DNA from: Robiginitalea sp.
Lineage (GTDB): Bacteria > Bacteroidota > Bacteroidia > Flavobacteriales > Flavobacteriaceae
DNA: 64,000 nt
Reading direction: 5' to 3'
Assembly (NCBI GenBank): GCA_024638915.1
Contig: JAHEJJ010000002.1
Location: 104,166-168,165, forward strand
Numbering within the stretch: the stretch's first letter is position 1; every line of letters begins with the position of its first letter. The position numbers and the translations under genes are program-made. Below, piece by piece: positions 7,943 to 17,493 of the stretch. The notes under the pieces were generated by a model, which was not told the origin of the DNA, did no database searches, and saw nothing but the letters and a program-made list of their open reading frames with translations.

Positions 7943-9046
7943 TTATACCGCCTCGAATACCTTGCCCGGGAGACAACGGACGACCCCTTTCATTTCCATC
8001 TCCAATAGGGTAGAGGAAACCTTAAAAATGGGTATATCACAATTCACAGCAATCGTATCGAGTTGTTGTTTGCCATCCTGAAGGAGGAATTGATAAATAG
8101 TTTTTTCAGATTCTCGCAATTCTACAAACAGGCGTTTTTGTACCGCTCTCTTCTTCTCAGGTTCTGGAGTCCAATTCAGCAAATAGACCAGGTCGGCAGC
8201 CGAGGTTATCAAATGTGCATTTTGCTGTTTTATAAGGTTGTTACAGCCTGCACTGTAAAAGTCATCGGGCCTGCCAGGAACAGCAAATACGTCACGGTTA
8301 TAACCGGCAGCAAGGTCGGCTGTAACCAAACTTCCCCCTTTTTCAGCTGATTCTACCACAACGGTGGCCTGACTTATCCCGGCAATAATCCTGTTTCTCC
8401 TGAGAAAGTTTTCACGTTCCGGCCGGCTGGTACTCCAGAATTCGGAAAAAAAGCCCCCATTTTCCATTACCGGTGACATATAACGCGCATGAGTCCTGGG
8501 ATATATTTGATTGAGACCATGAGCAAGACAGCCGATGGTCTGTAAGCCGTGTTCTATTGCTGATTTTTGTACACAGATATCGACCCCCAGGGCAAAACCG
8601 CTGACAATTATCGGATTTAGTACTGCAATATCTTCGATAAATTGTTCACAGAAGGATCTTCCACGCTCGGTCATATTCCGGGTTCCAACTACCGAAAGGA
8701 TCTTTTGCTGTTGAAGTCTTATCCTTCCTTTGGCAAAGAGCAAAATAGGTCCGTCGGGGCAATGATTGAGATATTCGGGAAAGTCGGGTTCCGTAGAGAG
8801 CAACATTCGGATATCATTGCCTTTTACATAATTGTACTCTTCAAGGGCAGCATCGAGATATCTGGAATCGAATAGGCCTCTTAGTGTGTACTCCCCTACT
8901 CCTTCTATCCTGAGCAATGCTTTCTTTTTATCGCTAAAAACTGCAGATGGACTACCACAATGGGCGAGTAGCTTTCTAGCGGTAATATTCCCTATATGTG
9001 GGACATTCTGGAGCCTTAAGGCCGCAATATGTTCATTATTAGACAT
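7943..9046 (-). CDS. dprA: DNA-processing protein DprA
   Basis: 367 residues. DprA binds single-stranded DNA entering by natural transformation and loads RecA onto it. The N-terminal part (about 1-60) has helix-hairpin-helix character (VPHIGNITARKLL, then RIEGVGEYTLRGL). The Rossmann-like core carries the family hallmarks SVVGTRNMTERGR (about 118), SGFALGVD (about 148), RNRIIAGIS (about 217) and GSLVTADLAAGYNRDVFAVPG. A C-terminal winged-helix-like segment follows. Complete. Confidence 0.96.
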   Translation of the reverse strand: MSNNEHIAALRLQNVPHIGNITARKLLAHCGSPSAVFSDKKKALLRIEGVGEYTLRGLFDSRYLDAALEEYNYVKGNDIRMLLSTEPDFPEYLNHCPDGPILLFAKGRIRLQQQKILSVVGTRNMTERGRSFCEQFIEDIAVLNPIIVSGFALGVDICVQKSAIEHGLQTIGCLAHGLNQIYPRTHARYMSPVMENGGFFSEFWSTSRPERENFLRRNRIIAGISQATVVVESAEKGGSLVTADLAAGYNRDVFAVPGRPDDFYSAGCNNLIKQQNAHLITSAADLVYLLNWTPEPEKKRAVQKRLFVELRESEKTIYQFLLQDGKQQLDTIAVNCDIPIFKVSSTLLEMEMKGVVRCLPGKVFEAV

Positions 9047-9116
9047 TTATGTTAAAACATTGCTTACTCTACAAATTACACAATATTTTATGTTAATAAA
9101 AAGTTATATAGCATGG

Positions 9117-9147
9117 TTTGAGGGGCCATTAATTTTTTTGATCTTTG
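9117..9147 (+). promoter_or_regulatory. Promoter of the HU/SPOR gene
   Basis: TTTG (9117-9120), exactly 19 bases, then GATCTTTG (9140-9147), one base off TAnnTTTG. It ends six bases before the ATG at 9153, so the mRNA would be leaderless or nearly so. Confidence 0.5.
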
Positions 9148-9152
9148 TAAAA

Positions 9153-10097
9153 ATGGGAACAATCGGGTACATAGAAGAACTTCTGTATCGCTATAACTGC
9201 GTGGTCGTGCCCGAATTTGGAGCTTTTCTCACTCAGAATAAACCCGCTCATATCCACAGACCGACAAATACTATTTTCCCGCCTGCCAAACTTATTTCGT
9301 TTAACGAACAATTATCTTCTAACGATGGGCTGTTGGTTTCCTATATGGCCAATGCAGAAGGAGTCTCATACGAAGACATGTTGAAAAATGTATTGGAAGA
9401 ATCCAAACATTGGAAACAACAATTGAAAAAAGGCGAAAGATTGGGGCTGGATAATATTGGTGAATTATGGCTTAACCGGGAGGGGAAAATTCAATTTCAG
9501 CCGACCAAAAAAATCAATTTTCTCACTTCATCATTCGGTTTAAGTTCTATCATTTCCTCATCTGTAATCCGCGAGATACTGAAGGAGGAGGTAGTGGAGT
9601 TAGAAGAGAAAATACCATTTATCATTACCCCGGAGGAACGCAGTAAAGGTTCTTACCGAGAAGTTTTGAAATATGCAGCTGTAGTACTACTGGCCATTTC
9701 CTCGGGCTTTACCGGCTTTAAGGTATATAATGAGACTTTGTCTAACCAGCAAATGGTCTATCAGCAGGCCCAGGAAATCGTATCTAAAAATATTCAGGAA
9801 GCAACATTCTTTAATTCCAAACCATTTGAGTTACCTGTGCTTTCTATCGATGTCAATAAAAGGGAAGTCGGGCGGCACCATATCATCGCAGGTGCATTTA
9901 GGGTGCGAGAAAACGCCGATAAAAAAGTGCGTCAACTCAGAAAAAAAGGCTTCCAGGCCGAATACCTTGGAAAAAACAAATACGGTTTGCATCATGTTGC
10001 TTATGGTAGCTATCAGGATCCCAAAGAAGCGCTCAAATTCCTGAAAAAAATCAGGCAGACCGATTCAGCCGATGCATGGTTGCTCTCCAGAAAGTAA
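9153..10097 (+). CDS. HU-CCDC81-like and SPOR domain protein
   Basis: 314 residues from the ATG at 9153 (MGTIGYIEELLYRYN); the longer open frame upstream runs into the dprA promoter region and is not used. The N-terminus (about 1-115) matches the HU-CCDC81-type DNA-binding-like fold common in Bacteroidota (CVVVPEFGAFL, then LGLDNIGELWLN). A membrane span lies near 175-190 (VLKYAAVVLLAISSGFTGF). The C-terminus (about 240-314) is a SPOR domain (HHIIAGAFRVRENADKKV), which binds denuded peptidoglycan at division septa. The HU part is therefore cytoplasmic and the SPOR part periplasmic. Probable role at the cell-division site. Confidence 0.88.
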   Translation: MGTIGYIEELLYRYNCVVVPEFGAFLTQNKPAHIHRPTNTIFPPAKLISFNEQLSSNDGLLVSYMANAEGVSYEDMLKNVLEESKHWKQQLKKGERLGLDNIGELWLNREGKIQFQPTKKINFLTSSFGLSSIISSSVIREILKEEVVELEEKIPFIITPEERSKGSYREVLKYAAVVLLAISSGFTGFKVYNETLSNQQMVYQQAQEIVSKNIQEATFFNSKPFELPVLSIDVNKREVGRHHIIAGAFRVRENADKKVRQLRKKGFQAEYLGKNKYGLHHVAYGSYQDPKEALKFLKKIRQTDSADAWLLSRK

Positions 10098-10127
10098 AAA
10101 ACACCTTTCTCTTAATCCGCTAAGCCA

Positions 10128-10135
10128 TATCTTTG
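10128..10135 (+). promoter_or_regulatory. -7 box of the thioesterase gene
   Basis: TATCTTTG, an exact TAnnTTTG match, 14 bases before the ATG at 10150. TTTC at 10106-10109 could serve as a weak -33 element. It supports the 10150 start. Confidence 0.4.
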
Positions 10136-10149
10136 CGGAAATTTTCGGA

Positions 10150-10665
10150 ATGAAAGCCAAACGCCCGCGTGATTCAAGAACTATTATGACCGATATGGTT
10201 CTCCCAAGTGAAAGCAACCCTCTCAATAATCTTTTTGGCGGTGAATTACTGGCCCGAATGGATCGGGCAGGAAGCATTGCCGCTCGAAGGCATAGCCGTC
10301 GGATCACTGTTACCGCCTCTGTAAACCATGTAGCTTTTAACCGCTCTGTTCCCCTCGGTAGCGTTGTGACAGTTGAAGCCGCGATATCCCGCGCTTTTAA
10401 TACCTCAATGGAAGTATATATCGATGTGTGGATGGAAGACCGATTTAGCGGTGAGCGGATCAAGGCCAACGAAGCCATTTATACTTTTGTGGCGGTCGAT
10501 GATGCCGGGATTCCAACCACAATCCCGGAATTAGTGCCTGAAACGGAATTGGAAAAAGAGCGTTTTGCAGGAGCCTTGCGAAGGAAACAACTGAGCCTTG
10601 TATTGGCGGGGAAAATGAAGCCGGCAGAAGCTACGGAACTTCGTGCCCTATTTTTAGACAACTAG
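10150..10665 (+). CDS. Acyl-CoA thioesterase (hot-dog fold, YciA/BFIT type)
   Basis: 171 residues from the ATG at 10150 (MKAKRPRDSRTIM); an earlier in-frame ATG at 10072 overlaps the SPOR gene. The family hydrolyses acyl-CoA to free acid and CoA. The hot-dog core runs from MVLPSESNPLNNLFGGELL, with N and GG positions as in the family, through ASVNHVAFNRSVPLGS to IYTFVAVDDAG. A C-terminal charged helical tail follows. Chain-length preference cannot be read from sequence. Confidence 0.9.
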   Translation: MKAKRPRDSRTIMTDMVLPSESNPLNNLFGGELLARMDRAGSIAARRHSRRITVTASVNHVAFNRSVPLGSVVTVEAAISRAFNTSMEVYIDVWMEDRFSGERIKANEAIYTFVAVDDAGIPTTIPELVPETELEKERFAGALRRKQLSLVLAGKMKPAEATELRALFLDN

Positions 10666-10674
10666 CAAATAGGG

Positions 10675-11511
10675 TCAAAAATCAAAGTTGTCCGGATCCG
10701 GGCCGAAACGCTGGCCGCGGTCGAGTTTGTCAAGAAAGGCGACGTCTTCCGCAGATAATTCAAAGTCGAATATATCTGCATTGCTCGCAATCCGTTCTTT
10801 TTTAGACGACTTGGGAATGGTCACCACCCCCTTTTGCAGGTCCCAACGCAGTACAATCTGTGCGATGCTCTTCTGATACTTCAGGGCCATTTCCTTAAAA
10901 ATATCCATATTGAATATTTTTCCCTGCATCATGGGAGACCAGGCTTCATATTGTATACGGTTATCATGACAATAGTCGAGAAGGTCTTGTTGTACCAGGT
11001 AAGGATGGAACTCCATCTGATTAACCATTGGTACGATAGCTGCTGAAGATAATAGATCCTCTAAATGGTGTTGTAAAAAATTGCTCACCCCTATTGACCT
11101 GATCCTTTTTTCAGCATATAGCCGCTCCAATGCACGCCATGTGTCCTTGTACTTGCCCGCCACCGGCCAATGTATCAGGTAAAGATCCAGATAATCGGTG
11201 CCCAGTCGTGCCAGACTATCATCAAATGCCTTTAAAGTACTATCGTAGCCCTGGTCTGAATTCCAGACTTTACTTACCAGGAAAACCTCCTCCCGCGGCA
11301 CCGACGATTCCGTTATACCCCGGCCCACCCCGGATTCATTTTTATAGACCGAGGCGGTATCCACATGCCTGTAACCCTCATCAAGTGCCCATTTGACCGC
11401 GTTTATCACCTCCTGTCCATCCTCTGAAAGATAAACCCCAAGTCCGAAATACGGCATCTTTACTCCGTTGTGAAGTGTAAATGTTCCTTTGATATCTGTG
11501 ATAGCGCTCAT
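10675..11511 (-). CDS. Aldo/keto reductase
   Basis: 278 residues, a complete NADPH-dependent AKR of the 2,5-diketo-gluconate reductase type. The tetrad is visible: Asp and Tyr in GYRHVDTASVYKNE (about 47-60), Lys in FLVSKVW (about 80) and His in LYLIHWP (about 112). The cofactor-binding end has TIPKSSKKERIASNADIFDF. Substrate not predictable. It converges on the thioesterase gene with nine bases between stops. Confidence 0.94.
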   Translation of the reverse strand: MSAITDIKGTFTLHNGVKMPYFGLGVYLSEDGQEVINAVKWALDEGYRHVDTASVYKNESGVGRGITESSVPREEVFLVSKVWNSDQGYDSTLKAFDDSLARLGTDYLDLYLIHWPVAGKYKDTWRALERLYAEKRIRSIGVSNFLQHHLEDLLSSAAIVPMVNQMEFHPYLVQQDLLDYCHDNRIQYEAWSPMMQGKIFNMDIFKEMALKYQKSIAQIVLRWDLQKGVVTIPKSSKKERIASNADIFDFELSAEDVAFLDKLDRGQRFGPDPDNFDF

Positions 11512-11523
11512 AATTTCATAGTA

Positions 11524-12750
11524 TTAAAGCCTGTAAATCCACTCCTCCGGATTCAAACGGGTTGCATCGCGATAAAGATAAAATTTTAACTGGGTAAGGC
11601 CATTAAACCGATTGGTATATATTTCGCCTAATTCCTCCTTGGCGGCCACTTTGTCCCCTTTTTTTACATAGAGGTTCGAAAGATTGTAATACGTGCTTAT
11701 ATAATTACCATGTTTGATCTGGACACCTTTATTGCCGCCGGGAACGGCCAAAATCGCAATTACTTCTCCCTCGAAAACCGCGCGTGCTTTCGCGCCTTCG
11801 TCGGTCGCAATAATAACACCATTGCTCTGGTGTTTGATCCCAGGATACAGTGCGTCTTTATATACCCCATAACCCTGTCTTTTAACGCCACGTTCCACCG
11901 GCCAAATCAGTTTCCCTTTATTTTCGGAGAAATTTCTTGCCACCAGACTCGCTTCCGGGGTCATAACAAAACTGCTGCTATTTGAAGACCCTCCCGCCTC
12001 TCTGTTGGCGGTTGCGATCGCTGTTCTAATAAGTCTTTCGATCTGCCTGTCGAGTTTCTTGGTCTCCTCCGTTTTCTTACGAATCTCCGCGGCGTATTTA
12101 CTTTCATTTTGCCGGATCGATTTGAGGAGTTCTTTCTGAGATTTGATCTCACGAAGCATCTGATTCTTAACCTTTAAATTGTCTGCGATCAACACCTCTT
12201 TGTCTCTTTTCTGATCAGACAGCTCCTGGTTTAGTTGTGTGAGTTCTGCTGTTTTATCGGCGATCTCCTCACCCTGCATCTTCCTATATTGGGTGTATTG
12301 TTTCATATACTCCAGCCTTTTCAATGCCTGAAAAAATGTTTCTGATGATAGAAGGAACATCAAACGATTCTGTTGAGACTTGTTTTGATAAGACTTTCTG
12401 ATCATCTCGGCATATTCCTGTTTGAGTACTTCCAGATCTTCACGAAGTTTACTGATATTCCGGATGTTGGTGTTGATCTGCCGACTCAGCAAGTTTGCCT
12501 GTTGATTCGTCACCCGTATTAATTGTTGCCGCACATTGATCCTTTGATCGAGTACTTCAAGCTGATCCAGGATGGTGCCTTTTTGCTTTTTTTCGGCAAA
12601 AAGCAAGCGATTGATCTCATTTATTTCCTCCTGGAGACGCTCTCTTTTAGCCTCCAGTTGTTTTTGTTCATTCGTTTGTGCAAGCAAAGAATAGCTCCCG
12701 CAATACAGCAGTGCGATCAGCAACAAAAGATATAGGGCCTTGATCCGCAT
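11524..12750 (-). CDS. EnvC-like murein hydrolase activator with degenerate M23/LytM domain
   Basis: 408 residues. A signal peptide (about 1-24, ending LLAQ) is followed by a long coiled coil (about 25-245) and a C-terminal LytM/M23 domain (about 275-408). The zinc site is broken: the expected HxGxD reads HQSNG and the late HxH reads QLKF. That fits EnvC-type proteins, which do not cut peptidoglycan but activate amidases at the septum. It starts one base after the stop of the DUF4292 gene, within the operon 14459 to 11524. The amidase partner is not in the window. Confidence 0.9.
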   Translation of the reverse strand: MRIKALYLLLLIALLYCGSYSLLAQTNEQKQLEAKRERLQEEINEINRLLFAEKKQKGTILDQLEVLDQRINVRQQLIRVTNQQANLLSRQINTNIRNISKLREDLEVLKQEYAEMIRKSYQNKSQQNRLMFLLSSETFFQALKRLEYMKQYTQYRKMQGEEIADKTAELTQLNQELSDQKRDKEVLIADNLKVKNQMLREIKSQKELLKSIRQNESKYAAEIRKKTEETKKLDRQIERLIRTAIATANREAGGSSNSSSFVMTPEASLVARNFSENKGKLIWPVERGVKRQGYGVYKDALYPGIKHQSNGVIIATDEGAKARAVFEGEVIAILAVPGGNKGVQIKHGNYISTYYNLSNLYVKKGDKVAAKEELGEIYTNRFNGLTQLKFYLYRDATRLNPEEWIYRL

Positions 12751-12751
12751 T

Positions 12752-13552
12752 TTATTTTACCAATATCTCATCGTATCCCCTGGGAATCCTATAGGGAAAA
12801 TTCAGCTCTCTGTCGAATTCAATATTTTTATAGGTAATCTCTATAAAGGTCCTTTGCATAGACTCAATCGCCATGATGCCCACCTGGTGCGGTAGAACCC
12901 TGTTTCCATGTTTTAGATAGTTCTTATAATGAATATCCAGCAAACGTTTTTCCACTGGTTGCGACAATTGTTGTCTTGCGAGTTTATAGTTTTCGGGTTC
13001 GACAAAGAACAGGGATTTGAGTATTTCCGAACTTTTTTTGGGAGTCAGCTCGTAATATTTTCCATTGGCCTGGGCGTTAAACTTCAAATCTCTTAAATCG
13101 AATAAAGCTTCTCCTGTCAGGAGATTTTGAATCTTATAGAAATCAATATCAAATCCCAGGATCTCATTGAAATAAGAGTAATCCCCATCAAAATATTCAT
13201 TCTGCAGCTTGTTGTAAAATGAAACACGCTCTGGCGTAATATAGGCTTTTATAACCCCGAGCGGAGCACTTATCCAGATGGCCTGGTCTTTTTTCATGCG
13301 AAAACTAACCCCAACACTTTGTGTGCTGCTACCTTCCGAATAATCGATCTTGATTTTTCCACTGATGGTGTTGAAGTCCAGTTTGTTCTTATAATGCCTC
13401 GCAATAATGGTTTTAACCGGCATGTCAATTAAAAGATCTTCAGCCGCAATATTTTTGGAAGATTTACAGCCGATTATCAGAAATAACAGCAAGCCTAACA
13501 ACGATGCCTTTACCTTTATCAGCCCGATATGTGTATTGTATTCAGGAACCAT
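12752..13552 (-). CDS. DUF4292 lipoprotein
   Basis: 266 residues from the ATG at 13552 (MVPEYNTHIGLIKVKAS). The frame is open further upstream, but only inside the preceding gene. Hydrophobic residues about 15-29 end in the lipobox LIIGC, giving an outer-membrane or periplasmic lipoprotein. The following alternating strands (KIKIDYSEGSSTQSVGVSFRMKK cut short: key residues 75-100) resemble the LolA/LolB half-barrel fold that carries lipoproteins. It overlaps the TPR gene by 11 bases and precedes EnvC by one base, so these are co-translated. Probable envelope-biogenesis role; mechanism unknown. Confidence 0.85.
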   Translation of the reverse strand: MVPEYNTHIGLIKVKASLLGLLLFLIIGCKSSKNIAAEDLLIDMPVKTIIARHYKNKLDFNTISGKIKIDYSEGSSTQSVGVSFRMKKDQAIWISAPLGVIKAYITPERVSFYNKLQNEYFDGDYSYFNEILGFDIDFYKIQNLLTGEALFDLRDLKFNAQANGKYYELTPKKSSEILKSLFFVEPENYKLARQQLSQPVEKRLLDIHYKNYLKHGNRVLPHQVGIMAIESMQRTFIEITYKNIEFDRELNFPYRIPRGYDEILVK

Positions 13553-14459
13553 TTTTAATTTTGCTAAGATACATATTTGCCTTGTTGGCATTTCCCAAAG
13601 CCTTGTAAACATCGGCCAATTCTCTGTAAATCTTGTTAGCAAGAGCAATGTCATCAAGCAAAAAATCGAGAGAGGTTTCCAGTACCCTGGCCGCCTCTTT
13701 ATTTTTATTATTCAAGGCGAGGGCTTTGCCCATCATCCAATAAAAGTAAGGTTGCGAAGGGAATAGTTCAAGCGCTTCGGCGGCGGCAGTTTCGAAGCCT
13801 GAGTAGTCTTTTGCCTCCAACAAATTGTCGAGCCTGCTCTTATACTCCTCTAAGGGATCTTCTTGCTCGGCGCTTTCTTTTTCGGGAAGGTTCCCGACCA
13901 TCGCCTTCGAGGCCATATCGATCGAGTCCTTGATCTTGGTAGTGAGTTCGTTGGTGAAACCGGAAGCTTTCATTTCTTTCAGGATTTTTAGCGCTTCCTT
14001 ATAATTCCTTCTTTTGTAATAGATCAGCGCCAGATTCTGCTTCAAGGTTTCGTTCTGGTAAGGGATCCTGCCGCTAAGATCGGAGGCCGTACGCCCCTGT
14101 TGTTGCAGTGCCTCGGTAAAAGAGCTGGCGTACCAATAATTTTCAGGCTGACTTGTCAGCGCATCTATACTGTATTCCAGCGCAGAGTTCGAGTTTTTTT
14201 GCTTTAGGTAAACCTTGGCCAGTTCATGATCGATGGTGCTGATGCCAGGTTCCATCTGCTTGCATTCGAGCAGCAGGTTGACTGCCCTATCGTAGTTTTC
14301 GATTCCTTTTTGTTTAAGTGCCTCAAAGAATCGTTCCTGAAATTCATCTGTATATTCCTCCAGGTAGAGTTCTGCGCTTTCCTCTTCCTGGGCATATGTA
14401 GCAGTCAATCCCAGAAAGGCTATCGCCAGGAATATTATCTTGCTAACTTTCATCTTCAT
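13542..14459 (-). CDS. Secreted TPR-repeat protein
   Basis: 305 residues with a signal peptide (MKMKVSKIIFLAIAFLGL, cleavage near TYAQ). Several tetratricopeptide units follow (about 40-160 and 215-305), for example YWYASSFTEALQQQGR and YWMMGKALALNNKNKEAA. TPRs bind peptides; this is likely a periplasmic scaffold working with the DUF4292 lipoprotein and EnvC-like protein with which it shares an operon. ATG at 14459 and 14453 are both usable. It has a more acidic middle (about 195-205). Confidence 0.88.
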   Translation of the reverse strand: MKMKVSKIIFLAIAFLGLTATYAQEEESAELYLEEYTDEFQERFFEALKQKGIENYDRAVNLLLECKQMEPGISTIDHELAKVYLKQKNSNSALEYSIDALTSQPENYWYASSFTEALQQQGRTASDLSGRIPYQNETLKQNLALIYYKRRNYKEALKILKEMKASGFTNELTTKIKDSIDMASKAMVGNLPEKESAEQEDPLEEYKSRLDNLLEAKDYSGFETAAAEALELFPSQPYFYWMMGKALALNNKNKEAARVLETSLDFLLDDIALANKIYRELADVYKALGNANKANMYLSKIKNGS

Positions 14460-14503
14460 TGTCCCTTCCTCTGTTTGATCACCATCTGTATTTGGTCCCA
14501 GTG

Positions 14504-14947
14504 CTATCGTGTTCCGGTGCTTCCGAACCCGCCTGACCCTCTTAGGGTTTCACCAAGCTCCTCTGCTTCTATCCAGCGAATCCTTTCGTGTTTTGCCACC
14601 ACTAATTGGGCAATACGCTCACCATCTTCCAGGGTAAAGGATTCATTAGACAAATTCACAAGAATTACGCCAATCTCACCTCTATAGTCTGCATCGATAG
14701 TCCCGGGTGTGTTTAAGACCGTTATACCCTTCTTTGCTGCCAGCCCACTACGGGGCCTTACCTGAGCCTCATAACCTATGGGCAGCTCTATATACAATCC
14801 TGTCTTAATCAATACCCTCTCTAAAGGTTGTAACGTAACAGGAGTACTTATATTGGCCCTGAGGTCCATTCCGGCAGAAGCCATGGTTTTATATTCAGGT
14901 AAACTGTGATTTGATCTGTTGATGATCTTAACATCTATACTCGACAT
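14504..14947 (-). CDS. dut: dUTP diphosphatase
   Basis: 147 residues, a complete trimeric dUTPase that turns dUTP into dUMP and pyrophosphate, keeping uracil out of DNA and feeding dTMP synthesis. The five motifs are in order: [36 protein letters not shown] and the C-terminal arm [10 protein letters not shown]. It sits one base after the flippase stop and 44 bases before the TPR gene. Confidence 0.98.
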   Translation of the reverse strand: MSSIDVKIINRSNHSLPEYKTMASAGMDLRANISTPVTLQPLERVLIKTGLYIELPIGYEAQVRPRSGLAAKKGITVLNTPGTIDADYRGEIGVILVNLSNESFTLEDGERIAQLVVAKHERIRWIEAEELGETLRGSGGFGSTGTR

Positions 14948-14948
14948 A

Positions 14949-16430
14949 TCAGTTTGATTTGCTTGTAAAACTAAGGATAATCCTTCTCAATATTTCTTTC
15001 TCCATGCGATAAACAAGAGTTAAAAATATCAAAAGTAGCAACGAACCCGCGATAAGATTCCTATCGAAAACATAAAAAGAAAGGAAGGAAAACAAAATGG
15101 ACACCGAGGAATAGAAAATTATTTTTCGGAGATTATACGGGATTCGATAATGTTTTCTGCCGTAAATAAAGGAAAGGAACATCATCGTAGCATAAGCTGC
15201 CAACGTGGCCAGTGCGGAGGCATAATAGCCGATTTTCGGAATCAATAAATAATTGATCACAATGGTGATCAGAGCACCGACCAATGAGAAATAAGCCCCA
15301 TATCTGGTCCTGTCGGTTACCTTATACCAGACCGATAGATTATGATAGATTCCTAAACAAAAACTGGCGAGTAATATTATGGGGACAATGGGAAGAGCTT
15401 CCCAATAGGCTTTTTCAATAATAAGTTTTAAAACATCGGTAAAAACAACGACAACCAAAAGAATCACACTCCCTAGCACCACAAAGTAGTCTGTGATCAG
15501 GCCATAGGCTTTTTTTGGATTTTCTGAAGAAGCATGACTGAAGAAGAAGGGTTCGATCCCCAGGCGAAATGCGGTGGCAAAGAAGGTCATGAAAAGAGCA
15601 AGCTTGTAGCAGGCCGAATATTTACCGAGTTCGCTTTTGGCTATATTCTCGGGGAGCATTTCGGCCAGCAATACCCTGTCGAAGACTTCATTGATAGTAT
15701 AGGCTATGCCAGCCACCATAACAGGTAAACCATAACCCAGCATTTGGCGCCATAACTTACGGTCGAAAATAAATCGCGTACGCAAATACGAACCACTCAT
15801 TATGATGAGGGTAACCGCGCTTGCGATCAAATTGGAGATAAAAATGTATGTTATCTCGAAATCCGGAATATAGATGGCATTGAGTAACCCTTTGGTGTTG
15901 GTATCGGCCAGCTTGGGCAGAAGAAGCAGGAAAAAAAGATTCAATCCCAGATTGAGTGTTACATTTAATATCTTGATTATCGCATATTGAAATGGTTTTT
16001 CGGCGGCCCTCAACCATGCAAAGGGGATAATTACCAGGGCGTCGAGCGATAAGATAATGATGACATACTTGATATAGCGATATTCAATATTAAGGGCCTG
16101 AGCCAGAGATTCCTGAAAAAGGGACGCCAGGAAGATAAAAAGGACGGTGCTTACCAGTATGGAGATCAAAGAGGTAGAGATCACTCGTTCTTTATCGGAC
16201 TCCCGGTTAAAAAATCGAAAAAAGGCTGTTTCCATTCCATAGGCCAGAAATACATTGAAGATGGCAAACCATGTAAAAATCAGTGTGACTTCGCCATACG
16301 AGCCCGGTGGCATTACTCGGGTATAGAGCGGTACCAGGATAAAGGAAAGCATACGCGGCAGGACGGTAGCCAGACCGTAGATAAACGTATGTTTAAAAAG
16401 TTTTTTGAACAAACTCAAACGGTTGCGCAT
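14949..16430 (-). CDS. Polysaccharide flippase, Wzx/MATE-like
   Basis: 493 residues with about 12-14 hydrophobic segments spread over the whole length, starting [23 protein letters not shown], the typical N-terminal helix of polysaccharide-biosynthesis (RfbX/MVF clan) flippases. The C-terminal residues are charged. Such proteins move lipid-linked sugars or precursors across the inner membrane. It is in line with dut and the envelope genes rather than the sugar locus at 37-64 kb, which has its own flippase, so its cargo is uncertain. Confidence 0.88.
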   Translation of the reverse strand: MRNRLSLFKKLFKHTFIYGLATVLPRMLSFILVPLYTRVMPPGSYGEVTLIFTWFAIFNVFLAYGMETAFFRFFNRESDKERVISTSLISILVSTVLFIFLASLFQESLAQALNIEYRYIKYVIIILSLDALVIIPFAWLRAAEKPFQYAIIKILNVTLNLGLNLFFLLLLPKLADTNTKGLLNAIYIPDFEITYIFISNLIASAVTLIIMSGSYLRTRFIFDRKLWRQMLGYGLPVMVAGIAYTINEVFDRVLLAEMLPENIAKSELGKYSACYKLALFMTFFATAFRLGIEPFFFSHASSENPKKAYGLITDYFVVLGSVILLVVVVFTDVLKLIIEKAYWEALPIVPIILLASFCLGIYHNLSVWYKVTDRTRYGAYFSLVGALITIVINYLLIPKIGYYASALATLAAYATMMFLSFIYGRKHYRIPYNLRKIIFYSSVSILFSFLSFYVFDRNLIAGSLLLLIFLTLVYRMEKEILRRIILSFTSKSN

Positions 16431-16558
16431 TAGGTAGGGCTTAAAAGTAGCTATTTATGGGCTCTGAACAAAGTTAGTTAAACCTCAGCTCGCACATTCT
16501 GCCATATTCATTTTACTATAAGGTTATGCCAGTTACGAATTGAACCGGGGGATAACAT

Positions 16559-16583
16559 AAAAAAGCCTCCGGTGGAGGCTTTT
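16559..16583 (-). terminator. Terminator of the atp operon
   Basis: A perfect 10-bp stem, AAAAGCCTCC (16561-16570) and GGAGGCTTTT (16574-16583), around a three-base loop. Read on the minus strand it ends in six T. It lies 24 bases after the atpG stop. Confidence 0.87.
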
Positions 16584-16606
16584 GGTATCTTGGTTTGAGA
16601 ATTAAT

Positions 16607-17467
16607 CTAATTGTTTAGTGCTTCTGCACCGCCGACAATTTCAAGTATCTCATTAGTAATGGCCGCCTGGCGTGCCTTGTTGTAGTTCAGCGTAAGTTCG
16701 TCTTTAAGTTCGGATGCATTATCGGTGGCTTTATGCATCGCCGTCATCCGTGCTCCGTGTTCACTGGCATAGGAATCCCGGACTGCTTTATAAAGTTGTG
16801 TTTTTAAGGATTTTGGTATCAGATGAACCACGATCTCTTCAGATGAAGGTTCAAAAATGTAATCGGCAGTAGATGCCTTCTCCTCTGTCATCGGTATTAT
16901 AGGAAGGAATTGTTCCTTCATAATGATTTGAGTAGCGGCGTTCTTAAAACTATTGTAGACCAGCAATATCTTATCATAGGTGCCTTCGGAATAATAGCCC
17001 ATTAGATTTTCTGCGATCTCTGCTATGTTTTGAAAGCTTAGATCATCGTAAATCTGACTATGATCTTCCACAATGGAAAATTTCTTTACGAGAAGATCGT
17101 GGGCCTTTTTTCCGATCGTGATCAGATCGGCCTGTTGGTTGGAAAAATCACCTTCAATCATCGCGCTGCACTCCTTGATAATATTAGAGTTAAAAGCACC
17201 GCATAATCCCCGGTTCGAAGTGATTGCCACAATAAGAACCTTATTCACCACCCGCTGATCTGCATAGGCACTGATGCCGTCCGATTCTAGATTGGAACTG
17301 AGGCCCTGCAATAACTCCGTAAGCTTGTTTGCATAGGGCCGCATTGCCGTTATAGCATCCTGGGCCTTTTTCAGTTTTGCAGCAGATACCATCTTCATGG
17401 CACTGGTGATCTGCATGGTGGATGAAACCGATGCAATCCTGTTTCTAATTTCCTTTAAATTAGCCAT
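16607..17467 (-). CDS. atpG: ATP synthase F1 subunit gamma
   Basis: 286 residues. Gamma is the rotor shaft that couples proton flow in Fo to catalysis in F1. The N-terminal helix (MANLKEIRNRIASVSSTMQIT), the GLCGAFN segment at about 82-88 and the C-terminal helix (ARQAAITNEILEIVGGAEAL) are conserved. Last gene of the operon, followed by a strong terminator. Confidence 0.98.
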   Translation of the reverse strand: MANLKEIRNRIASVSSTMQITSAMKMVSAAKLKKAQDAITAMRPYANKLTELLQGLSSNLESDGISAYADQRVVNKVLIVAITSNRGLCGAFNSNIIKECSAMIEGDFSNQQADLITIGKKAHDLLVKKFSIVEDHSQIYDDLSFQNIAEIAENLMGYYSEGTYDKILLVYNSFKNAATQIIMKEQFLPIIPMTEEKASTADYIFEPSSEEIVVHLIPKSLKTQLYKAVRDSYASEHGARMTAMHKATDNASELKDELTLNYNKARQAAITNEILEIVGGAEALNN

Positions 17468-17493
17468 TTACTGCTATGCTGATTAGCGTTCTG

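Noticed and set aside
8832..9152. N-terminal extension of the HU/SPOR gene
   Set aside because: Overlaps dprA and runs through the HU/SPOR promoter; the protein homology begins at the ATG at 9153.
10072..10149. Upstream ATG for the thioesterase
   Set aside because: Overlaps the SPOR gene end and lies before the TATCTTTG box; the family match starts at 10150.
13553..13657. Longer start of the DUF4292 gene
   Set aside because: Entirely inside the TPR gene and puts a non-signal segment ahead of the lipoprotein signal.
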